Shown one piece after another: positions 11,119-21,426 of a stretch of 64,000 bases of DNA. Numbering within the stretch: position 1 is the first letter of the stretch; every line of letters begins with the position of its first letter. The notes beneath the pieces are model-generated. The model made no database searches, was not told the origin of the DNA, and saw only the letters and a list, made by a program, of their open reading frames with translations. The translations under genes were made by a program, and so were the position numbers. Source of the stretch: Hortaea werneckii (taxonomy: Eukaryota > Ascomycota > Dothideomycetes > Mycosphaerellales > Teratosphaeriaceae); assembly GCA_037044905.1 (NCBI GenBank), contig JBAOKB010000159.1, positions 1,023,554 to 1,087,553 on the forward strand, given 5' to 3'.

Positions 11119-12050
11119 ATGGAGGTCCCCAAGAACACCACCGACACGGCTTTTGCTGGCAAGGTCCTCACTCCCGAAGGTATGTCAACCCTCGAAACAT
11201 CTCCAACAAGATAATCAAAACCACCAAATCACCACACCCGAATTGCCTTCCCCAGCTAACACCTCAATCTCCCACCAACAGTCACCTGGGCCCAGCGCAG
11301 CTCCGCAACCGAAGCCGAAAAGAACCACATCTTCCTGACCATCGCCGTGCCGGACGTCGACCCCAAGAAGATCAAGCTCGACGTGCAGCCCACGCACGTC
11401 GACTTCTCGGGCTACTCGGAGACCAAGAAGGCCCAGTATGCCGTCAAGCTGGACTTCTACGCCGAGATCGACCCCGCGGCCACCAAGATCCACCATACCC
11501 AGCGCGATATCGAGATGGTGGTGCAGAAGAAGCAGCTGGGCGAGGAGTACTGGCCGCGGCTGTTGAAGGATAAGGCGAAGGTGCATTTCTTGAAGACGGA
11601 CTTTAACAAGGTATGTCTTGACTATAGGTCTCTTAGCACTTTCCCCTCTCCCTGTAATACATCCACACACATCCACACATCCACGGGAAGAGGCCTTTCG
11701 CAATCACCGCCCCAATTCCACGAGATACAATCCCCGCTAACCATCCTCCTTTCCAGTGGGTCGACGAAGACGAGCAGGACGCAGTACCGGAAGACGACGA
11801 CTACATGTCGCGCATGGCGGGCATGCAAGGCATGGGCGGCGACGGCGGCTTCGGCGGCATCGACTTCAGCAAGCTAGGCGGCATGGGCGGCGCCGACATG
11901 GCCGGGCTGCAGGGTATGCAGGGCATGGGCGGCGAAGGCGACGACGATGAGGGCGACGATGATGACGAGGAGGGCATGCCGGCGCTTGAGGGCGAGGATG
12001 ACGCGAAGGCGGGGTCAAAAGGCGGGAAGAAGGTTGAGGAGGTTGAGTAG
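11119..12050 (+). CDS. sba1: Hsp90 co-chaperone p23/Sba1
   Basis: Exons 11119-11179, 11282-11610 and 11757-12050 give 227 aa. The introns of 102 and 146 nt start GTATGT and end CAACAG or TTCCAG. The CS domain starts at LTPEVTWAQRSS and contains DVDPKKIKLDVQ and FYAEIDPAA, then the p23 hallmark block EEYWPRLLKDK followed by FLKTDFNKWVDEDE (the W is completed across intron 2). The C-terminal third is Gly/Met-rich (GMQGMGG repeats) and ends in an acidic tail, as in fungal Sba1/Wos2. p23 stabilises the ATP-bound closed Hsp90 dimer and also acts as a chaperone itself. It is divergently transcribed from vps24. Confidence 0.95.
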
Positions 12051-12789
12051 AAGGTGATCCTGACAGAGGATTTTCTATGAGATGCACGAAAATGGAGGTG
12101 AAGGGAATAGAGATAGCCCACCCATCCCTCGGTTCGCACCCAGTCTGAAGAACTAGGAGTCCTCCGCGAACGACCGAAAGGAGAGGGATGCCGTTTGAGT
12201 GTAAAAAGTCGGAAAGAGAATATACGTGTAACGACACCAACCCCCTCCCCGACCTCCCGACCTCTCTATCTTTCTTTTATTCTTGTCCATGTAGGTATGA
12301 TGGAGATGTAGGGAAAGAAAAAAGAATTAGGGAAAGGGAAATAAAAAAAAACGTTCTCGTGAGACCGCTTTTCGTAACTCATTCAGGGGGTGAAAGCTTT
12401 GATCCAAGGGCTTTAGGCGTTTTAATGCAAGGTAATGTAAGAAACACACGATACTCGATTCGCTTTCCCAATCAGGGGAATTTTGTATTGGTATTCTTCC
12501 GCTTGATCACGATTTTTTGCCGTTCTTTGCCCTTTCTCTCATGCAGTGTGTTCGATTCACGTTGCGTCTTCAACGGGGGGCGATGACATAGGAAGGAGGC
12601 GGGGAATGGCACAAGCTTCGATGCCTCCCTATCGAATCCCTTTGGATCTAGGCCGGGAACTTCGCACACCGAGGGACCGGATTTACTTTCCATTCCCCCC
12701 TCTCCCTCCCATAAAGCATCATCTATCCCTCCATCTCAATCCTAATCCTAATTCCATTCCCCCCCCCCCCCCCCCCCCAAATCAATCCC
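12051..12789. other. Convergent 3' region, p23 / TTC1-like
   Basis: No gene is supported. A run of 20 C (12759-12778) sits 11 nt beyond the stop of the downstream minus-strand gene, so on the coding strand it is a G run in its 3' UTR. Confidence 0.5.
12759..12778. repeat. Homopolymer C20
   Basis: An uninterrupted run of 20 C on the plus strand. It can form G-quadruplex structures on the opposite strand and is prone to sequencing length error. Confidence 0.9.
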
Positions 12790-13794
12790 TCATCCCCTCC
12801 CCGGATTCTGATTAAAATTCATACTATAACCCCCCGTCCTCTCATCCTTAACAAACTGGAAGTTCTCCGTACTAAGTCCAAAAGGCTTGAGCATACTATT
12901 CCCCAACCCCTTCAACTTCCCCATCATCTCCGCCACCTCCCTCTCCTTCGCCTCATTCAACCGCGGCTGGAGCTTCCGCGCCGAATCCTGGATCTGCCGT
13001 CTATCCGTCGCGGACAGGAACTTGGCCATCCTGGGCGTGAGCAGCAGCGTGTAGTCTTCTTCGGCACCTTGCAGGGCGGACCACCCGCCCAGCGAAGTCC
13101 GCGCCCGCGCCCGCCGTGTGAGGAGTTTGATCTGCAGTCTGCGGATCTCGTCTAGCGTCCGCCCGGAGAGGTGGAGTTTCTCTATTCGAGCCGAGAGGTC
13201 TTCGTCGACTTCTTCGATTTGACCCGCTTCTTCCCCTACTTCCCCATCATCCCCCTCCCCCTCCCCTCCTTCTCCTTTCCTCCCATCCTTCTTCGCCACC
13301 GGAGGCAATTTCTCCAGCCTCTCCAGGCTTTCGATCCCTTTCTCACAGCTCTCGACCCCTTCCCGCCACTCCTCCAGCTTCAGGTGACAGGCCGCGATGT
13401 TGCTCCGCAGCACCGCGATCTCGTAGTCCAGGTAATTCGGCAGCGAGGCCAGCGCGCGGTCGTACGTCGAGATGGCTTCGGAGAAGTTCCCGTGTCCGAA
13501 TTGTTGGTTCCCGGATCCCTTGAGCGAGTTGGATTCCGCGAGTAGGCTGCTTTCTTCTTCGGGGGGGAATCGCTCGAGGGGTCCTGAGAGGGGGTCTTGG
13601 GTCTTGGGCTCCGCCGGTGTGGGTTCGCTGTCCTCGTGTGGGGATGGGTTACGGGTAGAGCGTCTGCGGCCTCGGGGGTGTGCGGTTGAAGGTGGGTGTG
13701 CTTCCGCTGCTGTTGCTGGAGGTGGCGAGGGCTCATCGTCGTCAAAGGAGTGGAAGGACTCGTCGGAGTCGGAGAAGTGTTCTACGTCCGGCAT
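12790..13794 (-). CDS. TTC1-like tetratricopeptide repeat protein
   Basis: A single exon of 334 aa. I start at MPDVEHFSDSDESF (13794), because the 34 in-frame codons upstream are basic and unlike the family start. The order is: an acidic and Pro/Ser-rich N-terminal disordered region (1-85); TPR units at about 89-160 (SNSLKGSGNQQFGHGNFSEA and IAVLRSNIAACHLKLEEW); an acidic Gly/Glu insert; a third TPR-like part near ARTSLGGWSALQGAEEDY; and a C-terminal LKGLGNSMLKPFGLSTENFQ block typical of TTC1. Human TTC1 binds Ras/G-alpha and Hsp90-type partners; a co-chaperone adaptor role is family inference. Confidence 0.85.
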   Translation of the reverse strand: MPDVEHFSDSDESFHSFDDDEPSPPPATAAEAHPPSTAHPRGRRRSTRNPSPHEDSEPTPAEPKTQDPLSGPLERFPPEEESSLLAESNSLKGSGNQQFGHGNFSEAISTYDRALASLPNYLDYEIAVLRSNIAACHLKLEEWREGVESCEKGIESLERLEKLPPVAKKDGRKGEGGEGEGDDGEVGEEAGQIEEVDEDLSARIEKLHLSGRTLDEIRRLQIKLLTRRARARTSLGGWSALQGAEEDYTLLLTPRMAKFLSATDRRQIQDSARKLQPRLNEAKEREVAEMMGKLKGLGNSMLKPFGLSTENFQFVKDERTGGYSMNFNQNPGRG

Positions 13795-14241
13795 CGTGTG
13801 GCGATCGGGTCCAGATGGGTTTGTATAGAGGAGTTGGATGAACTTTTTTTTTTTCCCTCTAATTTTCTCCTTTACGAGCGTTTCTTGTCGTGGCAAACTG
13901 ATGCTTTGGGTCGTTCGAATGGGGTCACGAGTATTGTGAAATGATGCCTCGTGGCCGTCTTCTACGGGATTGTCGTGGCTTGTCTGGAGCTCCTGACTTC
14001 TTCTCTGTTATGATCTCCACCGATATCTCTCCGCTGTCGTTTTCTTTGGAGGAATATCACAATATTGACTGTGTTTCTGTCCAAGTCTGGCGTTCCAGAT
14101 CAGTGGTATCGGTTGACGCGACGGCAAGCTCGGTCAGGTCCGTCGCCAGTGCGGAAGTAGCCGGATATTTTCCCGAACTGGAAAGCACGCGCCTCGTTCG
14201 CGACTTGTTGGCGCATTCGACATTCACTACATGGTCATACG
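13795..14241. other. Divergent promoter, TTC1-like / XAP5
   Basis: A shared 447-nt upstream region with no supported gene. A T-rich stretch lies at 13843-13860, close to the minus-strand start. Confidence 0.5.
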
Positions 14242-15605
14242 ATGGCCGACTCGTCTTCCTCCAAACCGCCTTCGGGCTCCTCAACACCGAATCCCGCCCG
14301 CTTCCAGTCGCAAGGTCACACTGCGGAAGATCTACTGAAAGAGCAGACATATGGATTGGTGACGCTCTCCGACTTTCGCAAGCGACGCGCCGAAGCTGTT
14401 GAGCAGAGTGAGAGAAGTCAGGATGGCACGCCGGCGCCAGGAGAGTCTGATGGGCGGTGAGTGATTGCCATACCTCTCTATACGTGATTGTAATAGCACG
14501 CGAGCATGACAAGAACAGCCACTGATTTACCAAGCATAGTGAACCAGCCGCCAAAGCCGTCTTTAAAAAGAGGAAGAAGGGCGTGAAGAAAGGCGGACTC
14601 TCATTTGCGAACGATGATGAAGAGGGAGAAGAGAGCACAGTGTCAACACCCGCACAAGTATCCCGAGCTATAACACCCAAGGAAGGATCCGCAGCGCCTA
14701 CCGACTCGGAAGATGCCACCGATGTCTCAGTACCGACGGTGAAAAAGCGACTGAAACCCAATGCCGCCATCAGTAATGCTCCGAAGGCTATGACCAAATC
14801 GGCGATGCAGAAAGAGAGTCAATTGAAAGATCAGCTGCGGAAGGAGTACCTACAGATTCAAGAAGCTGTCAAGGCGACCGAGTTTGTGCTCCCCTTCACC
14901 TTCTACCATGGCAAGAGCCTCCCAGGAGGCATGGTCCGGATGAAGAAAGGCGATCACATCTGGCTCTTCCTCGAGCGGGCACGCAAAGTTGGGGCAGATA
15001 TGGCGGGGAGAGGCGATCGGAGCAAGAAGGATTGGGCTCGGATCAGCGTAGACGACTTGATAGTCGTCACGGGGGACCTGATTATACCTCACGTAAGTCG
15101 GCATCCCTCCTCGCCTGCTAACACAGCAAAATGGCATTTCGCTAACACATCACCCTTCTAGCATTACGACATCCACTACTTCCTCCTCAACCGCTGCATA
15201 GGCTACAACAAACTGCCCCTCTTCCCCTACACCGCCGACCCCACGCCCGCCACCCCTTCCCACCTCCTCCCAACCTCCTCATCCTCCAACACCACCAGCA
15301 CCAGCACCACAACCCCCGACCCCCAACCCCCCTCCGAAGCCCCTCAACTCCCCACCGGCCTCTCAACAGCCACCTCCCGCGCCCAAGCCCGCGCAACCTC
15401 GCAAGCCCAACAAATTCCCGACTCCGAGCTCGAGGGCTCCGACCACGACCCTTCGCGGACGAAAGTCGTCGATCGTAGGTGGTACGAGCAGAATAAACAT
15501 ATCTACCCCGCGAGTCTGTGGGAGGAGTTTGATCCTGAGCGGGATTATACGGAGGGCGTCAGGACGGATGGGAAGGGGAATGCGATGTTTTTTGAGAATA
15601 GATAG
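14242..15605 (+). CDS. XAP5/FAM50 family nuclear protein
   Basis: Exons 14242-14456, 14540-15092 and 15162-15605 give 403 aa. The introns (83 and 69 nt) begin GTGAGT and GTAAGT. Family signatures are the N-terminal DLLKEQTYGLVTLSDFRKRRAE, a KKRKKGVKKGG basic stretch that may be a nuclear signal, and the XAP5 core with LRKEYLQIQEAVKATE, FTFYHGKSLPGG, KGDHIWLFLE and DDLIVVTGDLIIPHHYDIHYF. It ends with KVVDRRWYEQNKHIYPASLWEEFDP. A Thr/Ser/Pro-rich insert (about residues 285-345) interrupts the core. FAM50A/XAP5 proteins associate with spliceosomes, and plant XCT affects the clock and small RNAs; the fungal role is little studied. A 38-base G run lies 26 nt after the stop. Confidence 0.92.
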
Positions 15606-15630
15606 ATGAGGGGGATGGGGCGTGGTTTGT

Positions 15631-15669
<39 letters not shown>

Positions 15670-16097
15670 TGTTGAAGTTTGGGGAGATGGGGTGAGGGGT
15701 TTAAGAAAGGGGGTTCAGGATGATTTTTGAGGATTGGGGATTCTTTTGACTTTTGTCTCGGGAAAGATGGTTTGGGGAAGGAGAGGAGCGATTGTACTGT
15801 ACCATTGCAGGATGCTGATTTTGGTCCTTCTGCTGTGTCACTTTTGTTTTTTTTTTTTTCTCTCTTTTTTTTCCTTCTTCCTGCTCTGGATCGTACATTT
15901 TCGGGCATGTCTAGAATCTAGTAGTATTCCTCACTTTCTAATTTCTCGACGACATGCGGGTCGAGCGCAATCGGTGCGTTACAATCGTCCAATCTCCTTC
16001 CTTTAGTAGACCGGAAAGGTCAGCCCATCATATCTATACAATCCCCTCACGAAACTCTCATCCCGTCGGGACCGCAACAACAAGAATTCATCAAAAC
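15606..16097. other. Convergent 3' region, XAP5 / HAD phosphatase
   Basis: No gene is supported. Contents are a G38 homopolymer (15631-15668) and T/CT tracts at 15846-15880. Confidence 0.5.
15631..15668. repeat. Homopolymer G38
   Basis: Thirty-eight uninterrupted G on the plus strand, probably inside the XAP5 3' UTR. It has strong G-quadruplex potential in the transcript. The length may be unreliable in the assembly. Confidence 0.9.
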
Positions 16098-17127
16098 TCA
16101 CTGCGGCACCCGAATCCCATACTCAGCATACGGGAACCCCTCCAACGTCTCCAGGAACCTCCCCCACCCATCCCCAACCTCCCCCGGCGCCCCTTCTGTC
16201 CTCTTCCCCGCCTCCTCCTCCCCACTACCACCCACCACCGTCCCAATCTCCCGATCCTTCGCCTCAACCTCCTCATGTGTCCCCATCCGTCCCGCCAAAA
16301 TCTCCCCTTCTCGCCCCTCCATCTCCCTCCGCAGCCCCGGATGCGGTACCCAGACGACCTGCATCCCGGCTCGCCGTCCCGCTTCGATACCCGGCACGCT
16401 GTCCTCGAAGACGAGGCACTCGGCGGGGAGGATCTCAGCGCTGCTCGGCTGCTGGGTCCGTCGGCGCGCATTGATCGTCTCTAGCGCGAGGAGATAGATG
16501 TCCGGGGCGGGTTTGCCGCGACCTGGTGGGATGCGGGGATCGTCGCCGAGGATTCTGTTCGAGGCCGGGAAGACGGACATGAGGGGTTGGAGGTGGCGGG
16601 TTTTGAGGTCGTAGTTCGCTTTGTGGCTGCTGGTTGCCAGGGCGATTTCCATCTTCTCCGTGCTTTCTTCTTCTCCGCCTTCTTGCGTGTTGTTGTTCTT
16701 CTTCGCTACGACTCTCGCCTGGCTCAGGCAGGCTAATAATGCTTCCACACCCGGCAGAGCCTTACACCCCGGGAACACCTCCCGCTGCAGTTCGCTGATC
16801 CGTCGCATGAGCTCCTCGTTTGAGATCGGGAGCTGGGCCCATTCTTGGAAGATCTTGCCCGCTGAGGGACCTGGTCGGCCTTGGAGTTGCGCTTTGATGT
16901 GCCAGGGTAGGGAGGGTCTGCCGTGCTCGTGCAGGACGGTGTTGGTGCAGTGCGTGTACAGGTCTTCCGAGTCGATTAGGAGGCCGTCCATGTCGAAGAG
17001 GCAGGCGCGGATGGGACGCGGTGGGGTGGGGCTGAGCTGGGTGGGTTAGTTGGATGCGTGGAAGGGGTTTTGGGGGAGGGGTGAAGGTTGGTGAGGTAGG
17101 GATGTCGTACGGTGTTGAGGAAGCCAT
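16098..17127 (-). CDS. HAD-superfamily phosphatase, pseudouridine-5'-phosphatase-like
   Basis: A 17-nt first exon (17111-17127, MASST plus two bases) is joined to 16098-17031 through a 79-nt intron; the product is 316 aa. The class I HAD motifs are all visible: FDMDGLLIDSED (nucleophile D19, acid D21), ATSS in motif II, GRGKPAPDIYL carrying the motif III Lys, and VFEDSVPGIEAG in motif IV. The helical cap between motifs I and II and the DGLLIDSE loop resemble HDHD1/pseudouridine-5'-phosphatase and beta-phosphoglucomutase-type enzymes. Substrate cannot be fixed from sequence. Odd features are a Glu/Asn-rich insert before motif II and a Glu/Gly-rich insert near the C-terminus. An acceptor five bases upstream would break the frame, so the acceptor used here is the one that keeps phase. 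Confidence 0.85.
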
Positions 17128-18434
17128 TGTGTCCTTTCTTGCTCGCGTCCGGCTGGTTTAGAGGGCGCAAGGGATGTCTTGCTCGTGGAGAGTGAATTCA
17201 CCAGTGTTGTTGCATGAGCGATTCCAGCATCCAAAGCTCAGCAAAAGTCTAGGGTTGGCTAGGGTTGGGGAATTGGTGCCTTCTTGATCGGGTAGGCGGG
17301 GTAGAAATTTGACGTCATTTTTTTCTCTGAAGGCGGGAGGAATGACAAGAGATGGGATGAGAATAAATTGGTGAAGTTGGTGGTGAGGTATGCACGCTTC
17401 GTGCACATCTCGAACCTTGCCCCTATGAATCCTCAGATATGATATGGTTCAAGACGTATTGGGAACGACTCTGAAATCCGCACTCCAAAGACTCGGCTAG
17501 ACGGCAAAACTTCCCAAAAGCCGAAGATCGATTGCCCGCCCTTCGAATTGCGTTTTTCGCCATCTTCGCATGTTCTGTACGAAGCTTCTCATTGGATCGT
17601 GCACAAGGAACCACGACGCTACTTCATCTTAGCCTCCAAATAATGAGAGAGAAAGTGGCCCCCGTGGGGACACTACTGTGCCCCTCTATTGCTGTTCAGT
17701 AGGCCAATGCCATTGAAGAAGGGGGGCTCTTAAGCGATGTCTAGTCCGCAGTAGGTGCGAGACATGAGGAGGTCTGGATGATCGAACGTGCTTCTTTTCT
17801 TCTCTTGCTTCATAAAACAAAATTGCGTCCACTTTCCGCTGGAAACACATAGAAAGCGAACAATCCCAGTCGGTTTCCAACCCTTTCTATTCTCTCGAGA
17901 AGCCTCGGCGAGCCATAGTCTCAGTGACAGCCAAAGTGGGATATTTTCACCTTCCGAAAGCGACATCCTTGAGCCAAAGCGACAATTCAAACCAACAAGC
18001 CAACGCAACAACCCTACACCTCTCAAAAGCGACAGGCCTAAACAGTAGACCTTTCCCGCCCAGAAGCGACGGTACTAACAAGTGAACCTCCACTACTCGA
18101 GAGCTACTGGCTCTTGACCACCCAAAAGCGACATCCCGAGCGAGTAACCTTTACTATTTCAAAGCGACAATCCAGGCCGACAAGCGTAGATCACCCAAAA
18201 GCGACTACACCGAAACCATATCTCCCGGAAAGCGTGTAGTTCTCTCAAGGCTAATAGACGTGAAAGGCGTAGTAGCACCCAAGACTATCTCACTTCCACC
18301 ATACAGAGAGAATCGGACAGCGAAGGGATCGCAAATATTACGACCAACGATCCGCCTTCCCGAACGCACCAGCCTACCGCAGCCAATTGGCTCCCTGTCT
18401 CTCAGCAGACGAAAGGGAGAAAGAGAACGAGACT
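17128..18434. other. Long intergenic region with repeat leader
   Basis: No conserved gene is seen in 1.3 kb. The second half (about 17950-18245) is a degenerate repeat array listed separately, lying just upstream of the 18.4 kb ORF. Confidence 0.5.
17950..18245. repeat. Degenerate ~36-bp repeat array with AAAGCGAC core
   Basis: AAAGCGAC or one-base variants occur at 17957, 17976, 18026, 18062, 18125, 18161 and 18198, with a degenerate copy near 18229 and an outlier at 17853. Several spacings are 36-37 nt, and 63 nt between 18062 and 18125 suggests a decayed unit. Material between cores is also alike (GTAGACCTTT, GTGAACCTCC, GTAACCTTTA), so these are diverged tandem units and not unique spacers. 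Confidence 0.7.
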
Positions 18435-19010
18435 ATGACCGTCCAAGACCCTCCTGTCTCTACAACCTCTTCCTCAAAATCCTCATCCCCTACTCCCTTA
18501 ACCTCAGCACCGGAATCCTCAACAAGACCTCCCCATCAACCCAGCCAATCACCACCGCCTCTCGACAGCCCTTCAACACGACCACCTAAACCGACAACGC
18601 CCTCCCCCCAAAGGCGGAAACCTTCACATCAAGAACCCTCCTCCTCATCCAGCAGCAAAAGACCAAACCCCACCACCTCCACCTCCATCTCCTCACCCTC
18701 CTCACCACCAACCTCCAGACCCAGCAGCAACACCAACAGCACCGCCAGAGGAGGAGGAGGAGGAGGAGGAGGAGGAGGAAGAGGAGGATGGTACAACACC
18801 CACGCCACCCCGACCCTCGAACAAATCCTAACCTCCAAACACTCCTCGTTGACGGGGAAACTGGAGAATTTTCAGACCCGCTGCGCGCAGGATTTCGTCA
18901 TGGCGCTCTTACGCCCGACGCCGTTGGTCGTGTTGTTGTTGAATCCGGCGGTGTTGGTGGTGCTGATAGTGGTCGGGGTGCTGGGGTGGTGGGGGTGGGT
19001 TGGGGGGTGA
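18435..19010 (+). CDS. Orphan Ser/Pro-rich protein with C-terminal membrane anchor
   Basis: A 191-aa single exon. The first ATG of the frame is 18435 (A at -3). Residues 1-110 are Ser/Thr/Pro-rich and disordered. A run of about ten Gly encoded by GGA repeats (18751-18780) is followed by a short folded-looking segment with TPTLEQILTSKHSSLTGKLENF. The protein then ends in one very hydrophobic helix (LVVLLLNPAVLVVLIVVGVL) plus WWGWVGG. This is the layout of a tail-anchored protein of the ER or mitochondrial outer membrane. I do not recognise the family. A further exon or a longer 3' end cannot be excluded. Confidence 0.55.
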   Translation: MTVQDPPVSTTSSSKSSSPTPLTSAPESSTRPPHQPSQSPPPLDSPSTRPPKPTTPSPQRRKPSHQEPSSSSSSKRPNPTTSTSISSPSSPPTSRPSSNTNSTARGGGGGGGGGGRGGWYNTHATPTLEQILTSKHSSLTGKLENFQTRCAQDFVMALLRPTPLVVLLLNPAVLVVLIVVGVLGWWGWVGG

Positions 19011-19794
19011 GGGACCTCGACAGGGGTCCTTGGAGACTTGGGGGATTCTTTAGAGGGGGTTGTTGGGGGATGGGTGGGAATGGGGGAGGGAAGAGGGGAG
19101 GGAAGAGGGTGAGAGAGAGGGTTAGAAAGGAGAGCTGGGAGGATGTTGGAGGGAAAGGGGGAAAGGAAGGGGGGGGGGAGGGTACATGATATATTCTAGA
19201 TGATCGAGAGGTGGGCTTTAGTGGGGGTGTTGTTGGTGGCGTGCTAAGGGGTTTCTAGATATACGCCATGGGATTCGTGCTGGGACGAGATGCCTACCTG
19301 TCGTCCATCTTCTTGCTTAGTCTGTTGGGATTTCGTATGAGCCAATTTACGTGGATGAAGTGGCCGACTCATATATGCTGATCTGTTGGAATGATTGACG
19401 AGGACGAGATAGGCTGGATGTCGACTTGTAGGGATGGCGGTGGACACGGCGATCTCCGTCCATTTCAAGTACGATGTAGATGTGCAGTAGCTGTATCTCC
19501 CATGCTGATCATGTGCTTCGTGGTTGTCTTGACCGTCCACAGTTCCTCGTGGATGCTCCCCGAAGCATCTTGTGAGTGATCCATAGTTGAGACTGCGGAC
19601 AGGACCAGGTTCGAACTTCAGTTGCTTCGGTCCCTGGAGATAGACTTTGGGACTTGCGGGGATGAGCGAAACAGGCATGCGGGACTGACGATCCATCCAT
19701 CGCATCCCCAAACGTGCAGTACGTGGCAGCTACTCACTTCGCTTCTTACTTCTTGATACTCTACCCTCATCCACGCAAAGACTTGACACCGGGA
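19011..19794. other. Intergenic, no gene seen
   Basis: G-rich 19030-19180 (GGGGGA-type runs), then mixed sequence up to the ALG2 start. No supported ORF. Confidence 0.5.
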
Positions 19795-21426
19795 ATGGCA
19801 GAAAAGGCCAAGACCCCGCGGAACATCGTCTTCGTCCACCCGGACCTAGGCATCGGCGGTGCAGAGCGTCTGGTCATCGACGCCGCCGTTGGCCTTCAGA
19901 ATGCCGGTCATAAAGTCACCATCCTGACCAGCTACCGGGATAAGAACCATTGCTTTGAGGAGGCTCGCGATGGTAAGTCAAACCTCTTCCACCCCTCCAC
20001 CCCTCCACTCCGCTCCACCCCACCCCTACCCACCATCCCAGGGCTAAAGGAATCCCCAAGGCTGAAGTAGCGAATCAAAACTTGCTTGAGCATTAAAGGC
20101 ACCCTCGATGTTCGCGTGCGCGGCGACACTCTCTGTCCACCCACCCTCTTCGGCCGCCTCGCCATCCTCTGCGCCATCCTGCGCCAGCTCCACCTCGTCC
20201 TGATCACCGCCCTGTTCTCCTCCGAACTCGCCCAGCTGGCTCCCGACGTCATCTTCGTCGACCAGCTAAGCATCTGTATCCCATTCTTCCGCGTCCTCTA
20301 CCCGAAAGCGAAGGTCTTGTTCTACGGTCACTACCCTGACCGCTTGCTCGCCCAGGAAGGCAAGAACGTGGGGGAGCGGTTGCTGAAATGGTTCTACCGC
20401 GTCCCCTTTGACGCGCTCGAGGGATGGAGTACAGGATGTGCGGACAGTGTGGTGGTCAACTCCAAATTCACGCGTGCCGTGTTTAAACGCACGTTTCGAA
20501 GTATGCGAATGCGGGAACTAAAAGTGGTCTACCCTTGTGTGGACACGGATCAGGAACAGAAAGAGAAGCCATCTACCGAGCCACTGTGGCCAGATCGCAA
20601 GGTACTACTAAGCATCAACCGCTTCGAGCGCAAGAAGAACCTCGACCTCGCCATCAACGCCTACGCCGGTCTCTCCCCGGAAGAGCGCTCTCAATCCCTC
20701 CTCGTCATCGCAGGGGGTTACGATCCCCGCTCCAACGAAAACGCCGCCTACCACAAAGAACTCCAACACCTCGCCGACTTCCTCAAGATCCCCCACGCCA
20801 CCTTCCGCGGCACCGACTTCGTCCCTTCCGCCGTGTCCAAAGAAACCTCCATCCTCTTCCTCCTCTCCATCCCCAACGCCCTCAAAACCTCCCTCCTCCA
20901 CACCTCCTCCCTCCTCATCTACACCCCGACCAACGAGCACTTCGGCATCGTGCCCATCGAAGCCATGCTCGCCCGCCTCCCCGTCCTCGCCACCAACACC
21001 GGCGGCCCGCTGGAAACCATCTACGACGGCCGAACCGGCTGGCTGCGCTCCCCCGCCGACTCCCAAATCATCCCCGCCTGGACCCCCATCCTCCGCAAAC
21101 CCCTCATCCCATCCTCGCAGGCCGCCCTTCGCGAGATGGGCGAGGCCGGAAGGAATCGCGTCCTCGCGGAGTTCTCGCTCCGGACGCTGACGAAGGAATT
21201 GGATGCGGAGGTTTCGCGGCTTTGTGAGGGGAAGACGGGTCTGGGCAGGGATGGCAACGCGAGGCCGGAGGTTCTGCCGGATTGGTTGCAGGCTATGGCT
21301 GTCGTGCTGACGCTTTCGGGGCTGGCGGGCGGGTTGGTGGCGGCGTTGATGGTGTGGTTGGCTAGTAAGGATCGCAGGATGGGTCCTGGTGCTGCGGGGG
21401 ATGTGAGGAGGGCGATGTATGGGTGA
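19795..21426 (+). CDS. alg2: Alpha-1,3/1,6-mannosyltransferase ALG2
   Basis: Exons 19795-19972 and 20099-21426 give 501 aa; the 126-nt intron runs from GTAAGT to TTAAAG. The first exon carries the donor-site loop HPDLGIGGAERLVIDAA characteristic of Alg2. Later blocks are FYGHYPDRLLA, a Rossmann GT-B C-lobe with LLSINRFERKKNLDLAI, and EHFGIVPIEAMLARLPVLATNTGGPLE (the E-x7-E retaining glycosyltransferase motif). The C-terminus has one strong membrane helix (about 460-480). ALG2 adds the second and third mannoses to the dolichol-linked oligosaccharide on the cytosolic ER face. An in-frame ATG 27 codons upstream precedes weakly coding-looking sequence and was not used. Confidence 0.95.

Noticed and set aside
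13795..13896. 34-residue N-terminal extension of the TTC1-like protein
   Set aside because: Basic, Lys-rich and unlike the acidic family start; the internal ATG gives the expected MPDVEHFSDSDESF beginning.
17950..18245. CRISPR-like array (short repeat, ~36-nt period)
   Set aside because: The repeats are only 8 nt and degenerate, the intervening sequences resemble each other, and the genome is fungal.
18387..18434. Longer start for the tail-anchored orphan
   Set aside because: The codon at 18387 is TTG; the first ATG of the frame is 18435.
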